NCBI GenBank assembly: GCA_934725685.1
Contig: CAKVBX010000013.1
Span: 1 to 37,101, forward strand
Direction: 5' to 3'
DNA: 37,101 nucleotides
Origin: an uncultured Bacilli bacterium
GTDB lineage: Bacteria; Bacillota_I; Bacilli_A; RFN20; CAG-288
Part shown: positions 22,373 to 30,698 of the stretch, piece by piece
How the letters are laid out: every line of letters begins with the position of its first letter
Numbering within the stretch: the stretch's first letter is position 1
Position numbers and translations under genes: made by a program
The notes under the pieces: model-generated
What the model saw: only the letters and a program-made list of their open reading frames with translations
The model's database searches: none
What the model was told of the DNA's origin: nothing

Positions 22373-25219
22373 ATGAACAAGAAACTTCCGATTTCTCTCC
22401 TCTCCCTCTTCTCTATGTTCGCTATGGTCGGCTGCGGCGGAAACACTGAATCTGCCAATCCGTCGACCGAACAGCCGACTCCGTCTACGGATAAGACCAG
22501 TCAGACTCCTACGACTGAAGCCATCAAGGTCGAAAAAGTTGAAATTACCATGAAGGATGAGACTCCTCTCACCGAGGACCTTCTCACCGTTCTCGATGGT
22601 ACCAGCATCACCCTCAAGGCCACCGTCACCGGTTCCAAGAGCGGCCTCAAGGTCGATTGGTCCGTCTCCGATTCCGCTGCCGCCAAGGTCACTAACGGCG
22701 TTGTCCGCTTCCTCACCGTCAGCAAGGACACCGATGTCACCGTCACTGCCACCAGCAAGGATGACAAGACCAAATCCGCTTCCGTCACCTTCCATGTCAG
22801 GCACTCCATGCTCGATTTCGCCTCTTCCAGAGGTAATGATCTTGATACTTCCCTCTTCCTCAGCGACGGCTCTATCACCGCGGGAGTCGGAGATACCGCT
22901 TTGGTCTTCGCCGATGTCCATGACACCAAATGGTATGTTCAGGCCGATATCACCTATACCGGTTTCGCTGACAACGACCTTTATCCGAAGTTCGGTATCA
23001 TGAGCGGCAACAAGGCCGGTGTCTGGAATGATTCGACCGAGAACGATCCCTGCTTCAACAATTTCCTCTATCTCGATGCCATGAATCCGAAGTCCTCTTC
23101 TTCCTGGAATACCTTCAACTTCGTCTGCCAGAACGACGTGATGAACGATTGGTCCTGGGGTTCCCAGCTCGGCGGATTCAACTCCGAGGTCGGAAACGGT
23201 GAGACTTACACGCTCGGTCTCATGAGAGACGGAACTGATTATTATCAGTTCTTCTCCAAGCCGAAGGAAGATGGCACTGCCGGCGAACTCGTCGCCATGA
23301 AGCATGTCGTCGATACGCATATCCCTGCCGATATGGCCACTTATGCCTGGGTCGGTGGATGGGCGACCGGTGTCGAAGTCAAGAACTTCGTCGCGCTGAG
23401 CGGCGATGCTGCCGATAGCATGTACAAGGCACCGACCTCTCTCAATGTCAAGGGTGATGGTACAACCCTTTATCTCAATGAGACTTATCAGATTGATGTC
23501 TCTGCCGACTTCATCAACTTTGATTCCAAGAAGATCACCTATACCTCTTCCGATGAATCTGTCCTCACGGTTTCTTCCACCGGTCTTGTCACCGCGAAGA
23601 ACAAGGCGGGAAGCGCCAAGGTCACTGTCAGCTACGGAGAGAGCCTCAAAAAGGAAATCACCATCAACGTCACCGATGATGAATACTTCAAAGTCGAACT
23701 CGACGGCAAGTTGGATGACCTCCTCTGGACCGACACCGTCAAGAAGAACAAAATCCACCAGAAGCTCAACGGCGATGGCGAATATGTCGATTACTATGCT
23801 GCCATGAATAGCCGCGGCCTCTATATCTTCGCTGACCTCAATGTCAACACCAAAAAGAATGACGAAGCAAACAGCAACTGGTGGGAAAACGATAACTTCG
23901 AAGCCAGACTCTTCGATACCGAGACCAACACCGTCCTCAGCTGCATGAACCATGATGCCGCAGGCGGACAGGTCTGGATCTCTGCCAACAAGACTTCCAA
24001 CTTCAACAAGTTCTTTGTCACGGATGCCGCTGAGAAAGACGGCAAGTTCAATATCTGCTTCGAAACCTTCACTCCGTTCGATCAGCTCAACGAAGGAAGA
24101 ACCGAGAAGCTCTTCGATCAGAACTCCAAGATTGGTTTCTTCTGCGGTTCCAACGCCGCTTCCGGCTGGAATGCCTATTGCTGGGAAGACTGGAACGGTG
24201 CTCCGAGAATCACTGCCAATGGTTTTGTCCACGGTGACAATCAGCAGTGCGCCGAAGACCATCACTCCTATTCTGATTGGACCATCACCAAGGAAAACAC
24301 CTGTGGTGAAGATGGATCCAAGCAGAGAACCTGCAGATATTGCGGACACGTCGATACCGAAGTCATCGCCAAGGATGAGAATGCCCACGTCTATGATTGG
24401 GACAATGCCGTGGTGAAGACTCCTTCCACCTGCACGACCAAGGGTGTCGCCGAAGCAACCTGCACGAAGTGCGGCAAGAAAGTCGAGACTGAGCTTCCGA
24501 ATCTCGATCCGGACAACCACTCCGGCACCTTTGATGCCGTCACTGGCTGGAGTTGCTGCCACAACCTCCTGAAAAAGAAAGCTGTCTATAACTACCCCAC
24601 TGGTCAGAACTGGATTACGAACAATTTCACCGCCGCTGTCATGAACAACAATGCGGATTGGTCTCTCACCCTTGACATCGATATGATCCGTACCAACGGC
24701 AATCAGGATGCTGCCAGAGGCTGGGCAGGACAGATCGAAGTCCAGAAAGATGACGGAACGTTTGACAATAGCGATGCCAATAAGTGGGTCTATAGACAGG
24801 ATTGGTGGGGATGGGGTCACTACAACCCAGCCAATGGTTTGGATATTTCTTTGGATGCTGAGAATCGTGAAGGAAACTGCGGCGGTAGCACTGTCGATAC
24901 CACATTCACCAATGGTTTCAATGATTACAAAGATTCCGTTCTTGATAACTGCCATCTCGATCAGACTATTTCCTTCTCCTATGAGACCGGTAAGATTTCC
25001 GTTGTCACAAAGGTCACTGCTTTAGCTGGTGCAGAAAAAGGCAAGACTGCTGTCGTTTCCTATGAATCCTTAGCATTCCCGAAAGACAAGAAGGTGCGTG
25101 TCTGCTTCGGTATGTTATGGAATATGGAAGGTACGCATACCATCAATTCCGTCAAAGTCAATTCCGGTAACATCGTTTCCGGATGTGTCACTGGCGGTGT
25201 CGGATACGTCGAAGACTGA
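22373..25219 (+). CDS. Modular surface lipoprotein with BIG2, CBM9-like and Cys repeats
   Basis: A 948-residue lipoprotein, lipobox MVGC (Cys21), then a Pro/Thr/Ser linker. Modules in order: BIG2 (about 52-142), a concanavalin-like sandwich (145-345), a second BIG2 (352-435), a CBM9-like domain opening with VELDGKLDDLLWTD (440-628), two C-x9-C-x2-C repeats (644 and 687), and a C-terminal sandwich rich in Trp (715-948). No catalytic site was recognised. It most likely binds a polysaccharide at the cell surface for the adjacent GH43 enzyme. The first sandwich resembles the one in the lipoprotein at 28204. AAAGGA precedes the start codon and a terminator follows the stop. Confidence 0.85.
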   Translation: MNKKLPISLLSLFSMFAMVGCGGNTESANPSTEQPTPSTDKTSQTPTTEAIKVEKVEITMKDETPLTEDLLTVLDGTSITLKATVTGSKSGLKVDWSVSDSAAAKVTNGVVRFLTVSKDTDVTVTATSKDDKTKSASVTFHVRHSMLDFASSRGNDLDTSLFLSDGSITAGVGDTALVFADVHDTKWYVQADITYTGFADNDLYPKFGIMSGNKAGVWNDSTENDPCFNNFLYLDAMNPKSSSSWNTFNFVCQNDVMNDWSWGSQLGGFNSEVGNGETYTLGLMRDGTDYYQFFSKPKEDGTAGELVAMKHVVDTHIPADMATYAWVGGWATGVEVKNFVALSGDAADSMYKAPTSLNVKGDGTTLYLNETYQIDVSADFINFDSKKITYTSSDESVLTVSSTGLVTAKNKAGSAKVTVSYGESLKKEITINVTDDEYFKVELDGKLDDLLWTDTVKKNKIHQKLNGDGEYVDYYAAMNSRGLYIFADLNVNTKKNDEANSNWWENDNFEARLFDTETNTVLSCMNHDAAGGQVWISANKTSNFNKFFVTDAAEKDGKFNICFETFTPFDQLNEGRTEKLFDQNSKIGFFCGSNAASGWNAYCWEDWNGAPRITANGFVHGDNQQCAEDHHSYSDWTITKENTCGEDGSKQRTCRYCGHVDTEVIAKDENAHVYDWDNAVVKTPSTCTTKGVAEATCTKCGKKVETELPNLDPDNHSGTFDAVTGWSCCHNLLKKKAVYNYPTGQNWITNNFTAAVMNNNADWSLTLDIDMIRTNGNQDAARGWAGQIEVQKDDGTFDNSDANKWVYRQDWWGWGHYNPANGLDISLDAENREGNCGGSTVDTTFTNGFNDYKDSVLDNCHLDQTISFSYETGKISVVTKVTALAGAEKGKTAVVSYESLAFPKDKKVRVCFGMLWNMEGTHTINSVKVNSGNIVSGCVTGGVGYVED

Positions 25220-25249
25220 TTGAAATCCTATCTGATTTGTTTCTAAAGG

Positions 25250-25277
25250 AGCCCCGGCAGATTCGCCGGGGCTTTCT
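25250..25277 (+). terminator. Terminator of the large lipoprotein gene
   Basis: AGCCCCGGC/GCCGGGGCT with a 6-base loop is followed by TTCTT. Confidence 0.9.
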
Positions 25278-25427
25278 TGTTCGTTGCTTTTGAGAAGCGG
25301 ATGTTAAGGCAGCCTGTAGTGTCTTCTTTAGAGACGCCCGGAAAAATCTCTTCTGTTTCCTTTTGTTGAGAAGAAGCCGAAATCAAGACAAACATTCATT
25401 TCATGTATACTTTTCGTTTCTTTTTTC

Positions 25428-25456
25428 TTGTCATTTTCAGTCTTTTGTCATATATT
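25428..25456 (+). promoter_or_regulatory. Promoter of the LacI-family regulator
   Basis: TTGTCA (25428-25433) and TATATT (25451-25456) are exactly 17 bases apart. Transcription would start near 25463, immediately before AGAGAGG, giving a leader of about 15 bases. Confidence 0.65.
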
Positions 25457-25477
25457 AGCAAAAAGAGAGGTAACGCT

Positions 25478-26464
25478 ATGGCGGAAAAATCTTCCTGTCT
25501 GAAGAGTATTGCCTATGAGCTGAATCTGTCCATCAACACGGTGTCGAGAGCACTCCGCGACTGCTCCGATATTTCCGATGCCACCAAAGAGAAGGTCCGG
25601 AAAAAGGCTTTTGAAATGGGCTATCTTCCCAATTCCATCAGTCAGTTCATCAAAAGGGACGGAAAGAAGCTGATCGCCATCGTCCTCAACAATTTCAAGA
25701 ACCTCTATTTCCAGATTGTCTGCGATAAGCTCGTGAGTCTTCTGGCCGCCGAGAATTTTGATTTCACCATCGTCTATTCTCCGACCAAGAAACTGACGCT
25801 CGATCTTCTCAAGCAGTGCATCTCGGAGCGCGTCGATGGTATCATCACCCTCTTGGAACCGGAGGACAGCATCATCGACCATGCCAAGCTCAACCACATT
25901 CCGATCATCATGGTCGGAAGACATCTCGATAAGGATTATATCGACGAAGTCTATACCGACGATGAGATGGGAGGCACCCTCGCTGCCAACTATCTTGCCA
26001 ATTACCATCAGATCAGCAAGTTTATCTATGTGAAGATGCCCAATGTCGAATGCTCCAAACGCCGCCAGATGGCCTTCACGGAGGCGATTTCTAGCGTCGA
26101 CAGCAAGAACGAAGTCCTCATTCTGGAACCGAAGCAGGTCAATCAGTCCATGCTGACCCTGATCAACAAAGGGTATCTCGGTATCTTCTGCTTCTCGGAT
26201 GAAATCGCCTATGATGTCCTCTATACGCTCAATAAGCTCGTTCCGAATGTCCGCAAGGTCTATCCACATCTGCATATCATCGGCTTCGATGCCGTTTCCA
26301 CCCATATGCACGGACTGATCGATATCACCAGTGTCAGCTTCGATTATGATGCTATCTGCAAAGAGGCCCTGAGAATGCTCAAGGACCGCTTCCATGACAT
26401 CAAGCGGGACAAGCAGTCCATGATGTTCACGGTCTCTCTTCACGCAAGAAAAATCTTCGGATAA
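25478..26464 (+). CDS. LacI-family transcriptional regulator
   Basis: A 328-residue regulator. The N-terminal helix-turn-helix and hinge (CLKSIAYELNLSINTVSRAL, then TKEKVRKKAFEMGYLPN) are typical of LacI proteins, followed by a periplasmic-binding-like sensor domain starting at KKLIAIVLNNF and carrying VDGIITLLEPED and IIMVGRHL. The start at 25478 is set by AGAGAGG; the open frame extends upstream only across the promoter. Its position between glycan genes suggests it controls them in response to a sugar. I could not find one repeated operator with confidence. Confidence 0.93.
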   Translation: MAEKSSCLKSIAYELNLSINTVSRALRDCSDISDATKEKVRKKAFEMGYLPNSISQFIKRDGKKLIAIVLNNFKNLYFQIVCDKLVSLLAAENFDFTIVYSPTKKLTLDLLKQCISERVDGIITLLEPEDSIIDHAKLNHIPIIMVGRHLDKDYIDEVYTDDEMGGTLAANYLANYHQISKFIYVKMPNVECSKRRQMAFTEAISSVDSKNEVLILEPKQVNQSMLTLINKGYLGIFCFSDEIAYDVLYTLNKLVPNVRKVYPHLHIIGFDAVSTHMHGLIDITSVSFDYDAICKEALRMLKDRFHDIKRDKQSMMFTVSLHARKIFG

Positions 26465-26465
26465 G

Positions 26466-26520
26466 AAAAAGCGCATTCGTTCGGAAGGAAAACTTCTTTG
26501 CGGGTGCGCTTTTCTTTTTC
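26466..26520. terminator. Bidirectional terminator between the regulator and MATE genes
   Basis: AAAAGCGCA (26467-26475) pairs with TGCGCTTTT (26505-26513), with A residues before and T residues after, so both converging genes can use it. Confidence 0.85.
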
Positions 26521-27997
26521 ATTCCTTTTCTTCTTTTCTGTCTAAGGCGATGGCTTTATCGATGACATCGAGCTTTTTGATGACGACGAAGTAGAGGACG
26601 GCGCCGCCCATGATGAGGACGGAGACGACCCACGCCGCCGGTGTGGAGAAACAGAGCCCGACATAGGCTTTGTCACTGGTCGGATTGTTCGGTGAGATAA
26701 GGCCCGGGATATAGGCGCATACAAGGATTCTGGCGACGAGTTCTCCGATTCCGGAAAGGAATGGAATCATCGGCTTTTTGATGCCCTGCAGCGTGCTTCT
26801 GGAAAGCTGCAGGATTCCCTGACAAATGAGGAACGGGGTCATGATGTAGAGATAGGTGGAACAGTAGAAGATGACGCGATCGTTGATTTCGTCTCTGTTG
26901 AGGAAGATGTTCGGAACATAGCGGGCGGTGAAGAGCCCGACGATTAAGATTATGCTGTAAGTGATGAGGTCGATGAGGATGGCGGATCTGATACCTCTGC
27001 GGATTCTGTCCTTGTCTCTCGCTCCGTAGTTCTGCCCGACATAATGCAGGAGCGCCGAGGACATGACGGAGAGCGGGATGGTGAGGTAACCTTCAAAACT
27101 TCCGTAGCAGGTGTGTGCCATGGTGGCATAACCGATGGTTTTCTCCAATCCCGTGTTGGGATCGATGATGGTCTCGAGACCGAATCCGTTGACGACCTTC
27201 TGTTGGAAGAAGGAGCCGATGAAGAGGATGGACCACTGGAATCCTAAGGGAAGCCCCATTTTCAGGCAGTCCCAGGCAAGTTTCCGGTCGAATCCGGAGA
27301 AGCCTTTTCGGAAACGGAGATATCTGTGGTTTCGCATCAGGTAGAGGAGGTTGAGACTGAAAGTCGTCAGGTTGGCGACGAGGGTGGCGATGGCGACACC
27401 TCTGGTATCGAGCCGGATGACGCCGGTGAGAAGGAATCCTAAAAGGATGTTGACTAATGTACCGCAGAAGGAGATGACAAGGGAGACGGAGGAGTTTCCT
27501 AACGATGTGACGAAGTTGGACATCAGGTTTGCCATGACCATGATGAGGAAGCCACCGAGCAGGATCTGAATGTAGGCTCCGGCCTTATCGAGATAGATTT
27601 CGGGGATGGCAAGGAAGACCATGAGCTGTCGGTAGCAGCAGAGCCCGATGATGCTGATGAGGGCGCCGATGACTAAGGCTAAGACGATGCATGTATAGAG
27701 TGTTCTGTTCTGTGCTTTTTCATCCTGCTTTCCTTTTTTGTTCGCCATAATGACGGCAAAACCGGAGGTGCATCCGTAGGCGAAGTTGAAGAGAATGGCG
27801 GAGATGGAACCGGTGGAATTCATGGAGGTGACCGAGATGCCGCCGACGGTCGCCTTCAAAATCAGGGCGTTGATCAGGGAAAAGGCATTGGACAAGATGG
27901 TGCTCAAAAGAATCGGCAAAGCGAAAAGGAGCAGCCTTTTATAGGGTGTCCCTTGGGTGAGGTCGACGGGGGCGAATATTTTCCGTATGATTTTCAT
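26519..27997 (-). CDS. MATE-family efflux protein
   Basis: A 492-residue membrane protein with about twelve membrane segments in two related halves. The opening VDLTQGTPYKRLLLFALPILLSTI is the usual MATE N-terminus (LTxGxPxKxLLxFAxPxL), and QNYGARDKDRIRRG in the middle is the family's second-half marker. MATE proteins export drugs or metabolites using Na+ or H+ gradients. The start at 27997 has AGGAT upstream. It is divergent from the lipoprotein gene at 28204 and shares a symmetric promoter with it. What it exports and why it lies among glycan genes are unknown. Confidence 0.93.
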   Translation of the reverse strand: MKIIRKIFAPVDLTQGTPYKRLLLFALPILLSTILSNAFSLINALILKATVGGISVTSMNSTGSISAILFNFAYGCTSGFAVIMANKKGKQDEKAQNRTLYTCIVLALVIGALISIIGLCCYRQLMVFLAIPEIYLDKAGAYIQILLGGFLIMVMANLMSNFVTSLGNSSVSLVISFCGTLVNILLGFLLTGVIRLDTRGVAIATLVANLTTFSLNLLYLMRNHRYLRFRKGFSGFDRKLAWDCLKMGLPLGFQWSILFIGSFFQQKVVNGFGLETIIDPNTGLEKTIGYATMAHTCYGSFEGYLTIPLSVMSSALLHYVGQNYGARDKDRIRRGIRSAILIDLITYSIILIVGLFTARYVPNIFLNRDEINDRVIFYCSTYLYIMTPFLICQGILQLSRSTLQGIKKPMIPFLSGIGELVARILVCAYIPGLISPNNPTSDKAYVGLCFSTPAAWVVSVLIMGGAVLYFVVIKKLDVIDKAIALDRKEEKE

Positions 27998-28017
27998 AGT
28001 TGTATCCTATCGGCGGT

Positions 28018-28023
28018 ATTATA
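28018..28023 (-). promoter_or_regulatory. Second possible -10 box of the MATE gene
   Basis: TATAAT on the minus strand, 21 bases before the MATE start codon, without a clear -35 box. It may act in addition to the bidirectional promoter at 28050-28079. Confidence 0.3.
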
Positions 28024-28049
28024 GGCGATAGCTTTCCTGTTTCGCGGGA

Positions 28050-28079
28050 ATTGTAACATTATTATTAAAGGATTACAAT
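28050..28079. promoter_or_regulatory. Symmetric bidirectional promoter, MATE and lipoprotein genes
   Basis: ATTGTAA (28050-28056) and TTACAAT (28073-28079) are inverted repeats. As a result TTGTAA-N17-TACAAT can be read on both strands: plus, -35 at 28051-28056 and -10 at 28074-28079; minus, -35 at 28078-28073 and -10 at 28055-28050. The genes on either side diverge, in agreement with this. The repeat might also bind a dimeric regulator. Confidence 0.6.
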
Positions 28080-28085
28080 AGGAAA

Positions 28086-28154
28086 AAGTCCCGATTCTAT
28101 CGATGTTTTCAGGAATTCCGACCAGGGGAGGAATCTCGGGGCTTGTTGTTTTTT
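28086..28154 (+). terminator. Terminator hairpin at the start of the lipoprotein leader (attenuator)
   Basis: AAGTCCCGA (28086-28094) pairs with TCGGGGCTT (28136-28144), followed by GTTGTTTTTT. It begins at the expected transcription start of the plus promoter, so most transcripts could end after about 70 bases. A competing ATTCC/GGAAT pairing (28115-28119 with 28130-28134) lies inside. No plus-strand gene upstream needs this terminator. Confidence 0.6.
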
Positions 28155-28203
28155 GTAAGCGATTTCTCTAAGATTAACTCGATACAGAAACGAGGTATTT
28201 ATT

Positions 28204-29337
28204 ATGAAAACGAAAAGAACGATGTTGTTAGCGACAATTGCCATGATGTCCTTCTCTCTCATCGCCTGCGGCGACAATTCCGACAAGCCGACGGAAACTC
28301 CTTCCACGGATGCTCCGACTACGGAAAAAACAGAGACGGCTCAGAATACGGAGAATAAGACCGAAGCTCAGGCTCCGACCATCACCCTCACTCCCAATCA
28401 GGCCACTGTCGAGATGAAGGTCGATCAGTCCGCCACCCTCACTAACTTCTATACCGTCAAGAAGAGCACCGGTTCTGCCACGGCCGCCGATAAGGCCTGC
28501 ACCTATGTCTCTTCCGATCCCACCGTCATCAAGATTACCAACAAGATCATGAAGGCGCTCAAAGTCGGTACCGCCAAGATCACGGTCACCTCTTCCAAGG
28601 ATAAGACTAAGACCTGCGAATTCACGGTCAATGTCACCGAGGTCTATTTCGACCGCCGTTATTCTCAGATCAGCTCCGATGACGAGTTCGATAAGGAACT
28701 CCCCAGCGATGGCGGCATCGTCCGTACCAAGGCTTCCACTACCGCCGATCTCTTCGTCAAGGGTATCGATACCGCGACCTTTGTCGCTGATTGCAGCTTC
28801 ACGCTCCACAGCGTCGCCTCCAGCGAAAAGTTCCCGAAGCTCGGTATCACCTGCTCCACCGGCGACCATGCCGCGGAGGATACTTCTACCAACAACAAGA
28901 TGTATTTCTTCCTCAACGCCGAAATGCCCAACAATGAATCCACCTGGGACCGCTTCGGTATCTGCGAAGTTCAGAACAGCGCCAACTGGGCCTGGAATGC
29001 GGGTGTCACCAATGAAACGGCCCGTCATAAGGATGACCTCTATCGCATTGCCAATCCGATTTCCTATGAAGTCGAATTCAAGCTCACCATGGTGAGAAAG
29101 AATCTTGATTTCCACTTCTTTGTCAACGATAATTATGCCGGTTCGGCAAAGACCCTTGACTCCCTCTTCATGAACGGAGAGGAGAATCTTACCTCCATAA
29201 TCGGCTTCTTCGAATTCAATGCGGATGTCACTTTCTCCAAATACGGCATCGAAACCGATGCTGCTGCCGTCGATGCGAAGATTGCCTCTATCACCAATCC
29301 TCATTTCCTCACCGCCGATGAGTGGGCTGCCGACTGA
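28204..29337 (+). CDS. Surface lipoprotein with BIG2 and sandwich modules
   Basis: A 377-residue lipoprotein with lipobox LIAC (Cys22) and a Thr/Glu-rich linker, then a BIG2-like domain (about 60-147) and a concanavalin-like sandwich (about 155-365). The sandwich shares a layout with residues 145-345 of the protein at 22373 (for example FPKLGI beside YPKFGI, and NWAWN beside DWSWG), so they are paralogues. No catalytic residues were recognised; glycan binding on the cell surface is the likely role. GAGG precedes the start. The gene has an attenuator-like leader and its terminator overlaps the next gene. Confidence 0.85.
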   Translation: MKTKRTMLLATIAMMSFSLIACGDNSDKPTETPSTDAPTTEKTETAQNTENKTEAQAPTITLTPNQATVEMKVDQSATLTNFYTVKKSTGSATAADKACTYVSSDPTVIKITNKIMKALKVGTAKITVTSSKDKTKTCEFTVNVTEVYFDRRYSQISSDDEFDKELPSDGGIVRTKASTTADLFVKGIDTATFVADCSFTLHSVASSEKFPKLGITCSTGDHAAEDTSTNNKMYFFLNAEMPNNESTWDRFGICEVQNSANWAWNAGVTNETARHKDDLYRIANPISYEVEFKLTMVRKNLDFHFFVNDNYAGSAKTLDSLFMNGEENLTSIIGFFEFNADVTFSKYGIETDAAAVDAKIASITNPHFLTADEWAAD

Positions 29338-29348
29338 TCCCCTACAGA

Positions 29349-30623
29349 ATGAATCAAACCAATCAACTCGAAACCAATATGCAATTAAGGAACGCTTACC
29401 CGGTCAAAACGGGTAAGCGTTTTATTTCCTTCTTTATCGATGCCGTCCTTTTCACTCTCGTCGCTTTCCTTCTCTCCTTAGGTTTCTTTCCTTTGATGAA
29501 GGCAACTTCGATGTATCGAAATGCCGAGTCGTCCGTTCAGGAAGAAATCCGGTATTACAACAACTATATCGAAGATACGCATCTTGTCTCCTTCACCGAC
29601 GAGGAGAAGACGACAAGAAAGGACAGCGATATCCTCGTCTTCGAGAATATGGCGAAGGCCATCTATCTCTCCTATCAGACTTTTGAGGAGAACAGCGGGA
29701 ACAAACAGTATTCCGATTACGTCATCAAGGCGGATTCCAAACTCGCTCAGTATGGTCCGGCCTCCCTCACCAATGACGATGTTTCCTACTTCTACACGGT
29801 TTACGTCCCTTCCGTTCAGAACACGGAGAAACATCCTGGGACGATCATCGCCTTTCAGGGAGAAAACACGACCCTCTTTGTCAACAATCTCTATAAGAAC
29901 AGCGCCATGGGAGAGTTCTTCTCCTATGGAGAGATGAACGCCATGCCGGTGATGTACTCCAACATCTCCTATTCCCTTTTCGTCTATCTCACCGAAAAGA
30001 AGTCTGACGTCAATGAATCGGTCTACAATGCCGGTGAAGGCTATTATTCCACCTTCTATTCGGCCTATCATTCCATGCTGCAGTCCGCTGAGACGCTTTG
30101 CATCAAGGATGAGCCCTACTATAGCGAACACTATCTGAATTATCGCAAACAGATCGCCACACAGGGTAGGATGATGAATCTCGGCCTACTTCTTTCCCTT
30201 GTCCTCTCCTATCTCCTCAGCATCCTGCTTCCGAAACTTCTCTTCCGCCGCGGACAGACGGTCGGAAGGAAATGCCTCAGCCTCTACCTGACGGATCCCG
30301 ACGGAGAAAAGATTCCGTGGTATGTGACGGCCGTCCATTCCATCTTAGGGGTTTTCGGCTACCTACCTGTCGCGTTCCTTCTCTATCTCTTCCCTCCCTT
30401 CAGCGGTGTCTATGATTCTCTTTTCACCCCATTTGTCGGAAATGTCGCCCTCATCTGGTTTCTTGCCATTCCCGCGTTTCTCATCATGGCAAACTATATC
30501 CCCTCCCTTTTCTTCGCGGAGCGGGAGACCCTCCTTGAAATGGTTTTCAAAGTCCGGCTCAAGGATAAGCGTGATATCGGCCAGGCGGAAGACAGGGAAA
30601 TCGAATCCGGAAGAAGCTATTAG
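29349..30623 (+). CDS. RDD-family membrane protein with large external insert
   Basis: A 424-residue protein (if it starts at 29349). The first membrane segment carries the RDD pattern in KTGKRFISFFIDAVLFTLVA; about 210 polar residues follow, then at least three more membrane segments, with RRGQTVGRKCLSLYLTD as the typical RDD cytoplasmic loop. RDD proteins include ion transporters and uncharacterised membrane proteins; the function here is unknown. Neither candidate start (29349 or 29379) has a good ribosome binding site, and the sequence encoding the first RDD residues is also the terminator of the upstream gene. A terminator overlaps its stop codon. Confidence 0.75.
   Translation: MNQTNQLETNMQLRNAYPVKTGKRFISFFIDAVLFTLVAFLLSLGFFPLMKATSMYRNAESSVQEEIRYYNNYIEDTHLVSFTDEEKTTRKDSDILVFENMAKAIYLSYQTFEENSGNKQYSDYVIKADSKLAQYGPASLTNDDVSYFYTVYVPSVQNTEKHPGTIIAFQGENTTLFVNNLYKNSAMGEFFSYGEMNAMPVMYSNISYSLFVYLTEKKSDVNESVYNAGEGYYSTFYSAYHSMLQSAETLCIKDEPYYSEHYLNYRKQIATQGRMMNLGLLLSLVLSYLLSILLPKLLFRRGQTVGRKCLSLYLTDPDGEKIPWYVTAVHSILGVFGYLPVAFLLYLFPPFSGVYDSLFTPFVGNVALIWFLAIPAFLIMANYIPSLFFAERETLLEMVFKVRLKDKRDIGQAEDREIESGRSY
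29391..29427 (+). terminator. Terminator of the lipoprotein gene, inside the RDD coding sequence
   Basis: A perfect 12-bp stem AACGCTTACCCG/CGGGTAAGCGTT with loop GTCAAAA is followed by TTATTT. It lies 54 bases after the lipoprotein stop and within the first codons of the RDD protein. Confidence 0.85.
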
Positions 30624-30644
30624 CCCGAGAAATCGGGCTTTTTT
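30622..30644 (+). terminator. Terminator of the RDD gene
   Basis: AGCCCGA/TCGGGCT with loop GAAA is followed by T residues; the TAG stop codon overlaps the first bases of the stem. Confidence 0.92.
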
Positions 30645-30673
30645 CATGGACTTTCGTTCAAGAAGACCCGACA

Positions 30674-30687
30674 CATTATTATTAATG
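30674..30687 (+). promoter_or_regulatory. AT-rich box CATTATTATTAATG
   Basis: Nearly identical to CATTATTATTAAAG at 28057-28070, which is the spacer of the bidirectional promoter, and similar to the TTATTTTTAATG boxes at 19627 and 22247. It ends 11 bases before the -35 box at 30699, so it could be an UP element or a regulator site. Confidence 0.35.
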
Positions 30688-30698
30688 AATGTTCGTTC

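Noticed and set aside
22346..24955. 869-codon open frame on the minus strand
   Set aside because: It lies opposite the large lipoprotein gene, whose signal peptide and domains are clear. The composition (long runs of Ile, Gly, Asp, Val) is what the reverse of C-ending codons gives, and there is no domain.
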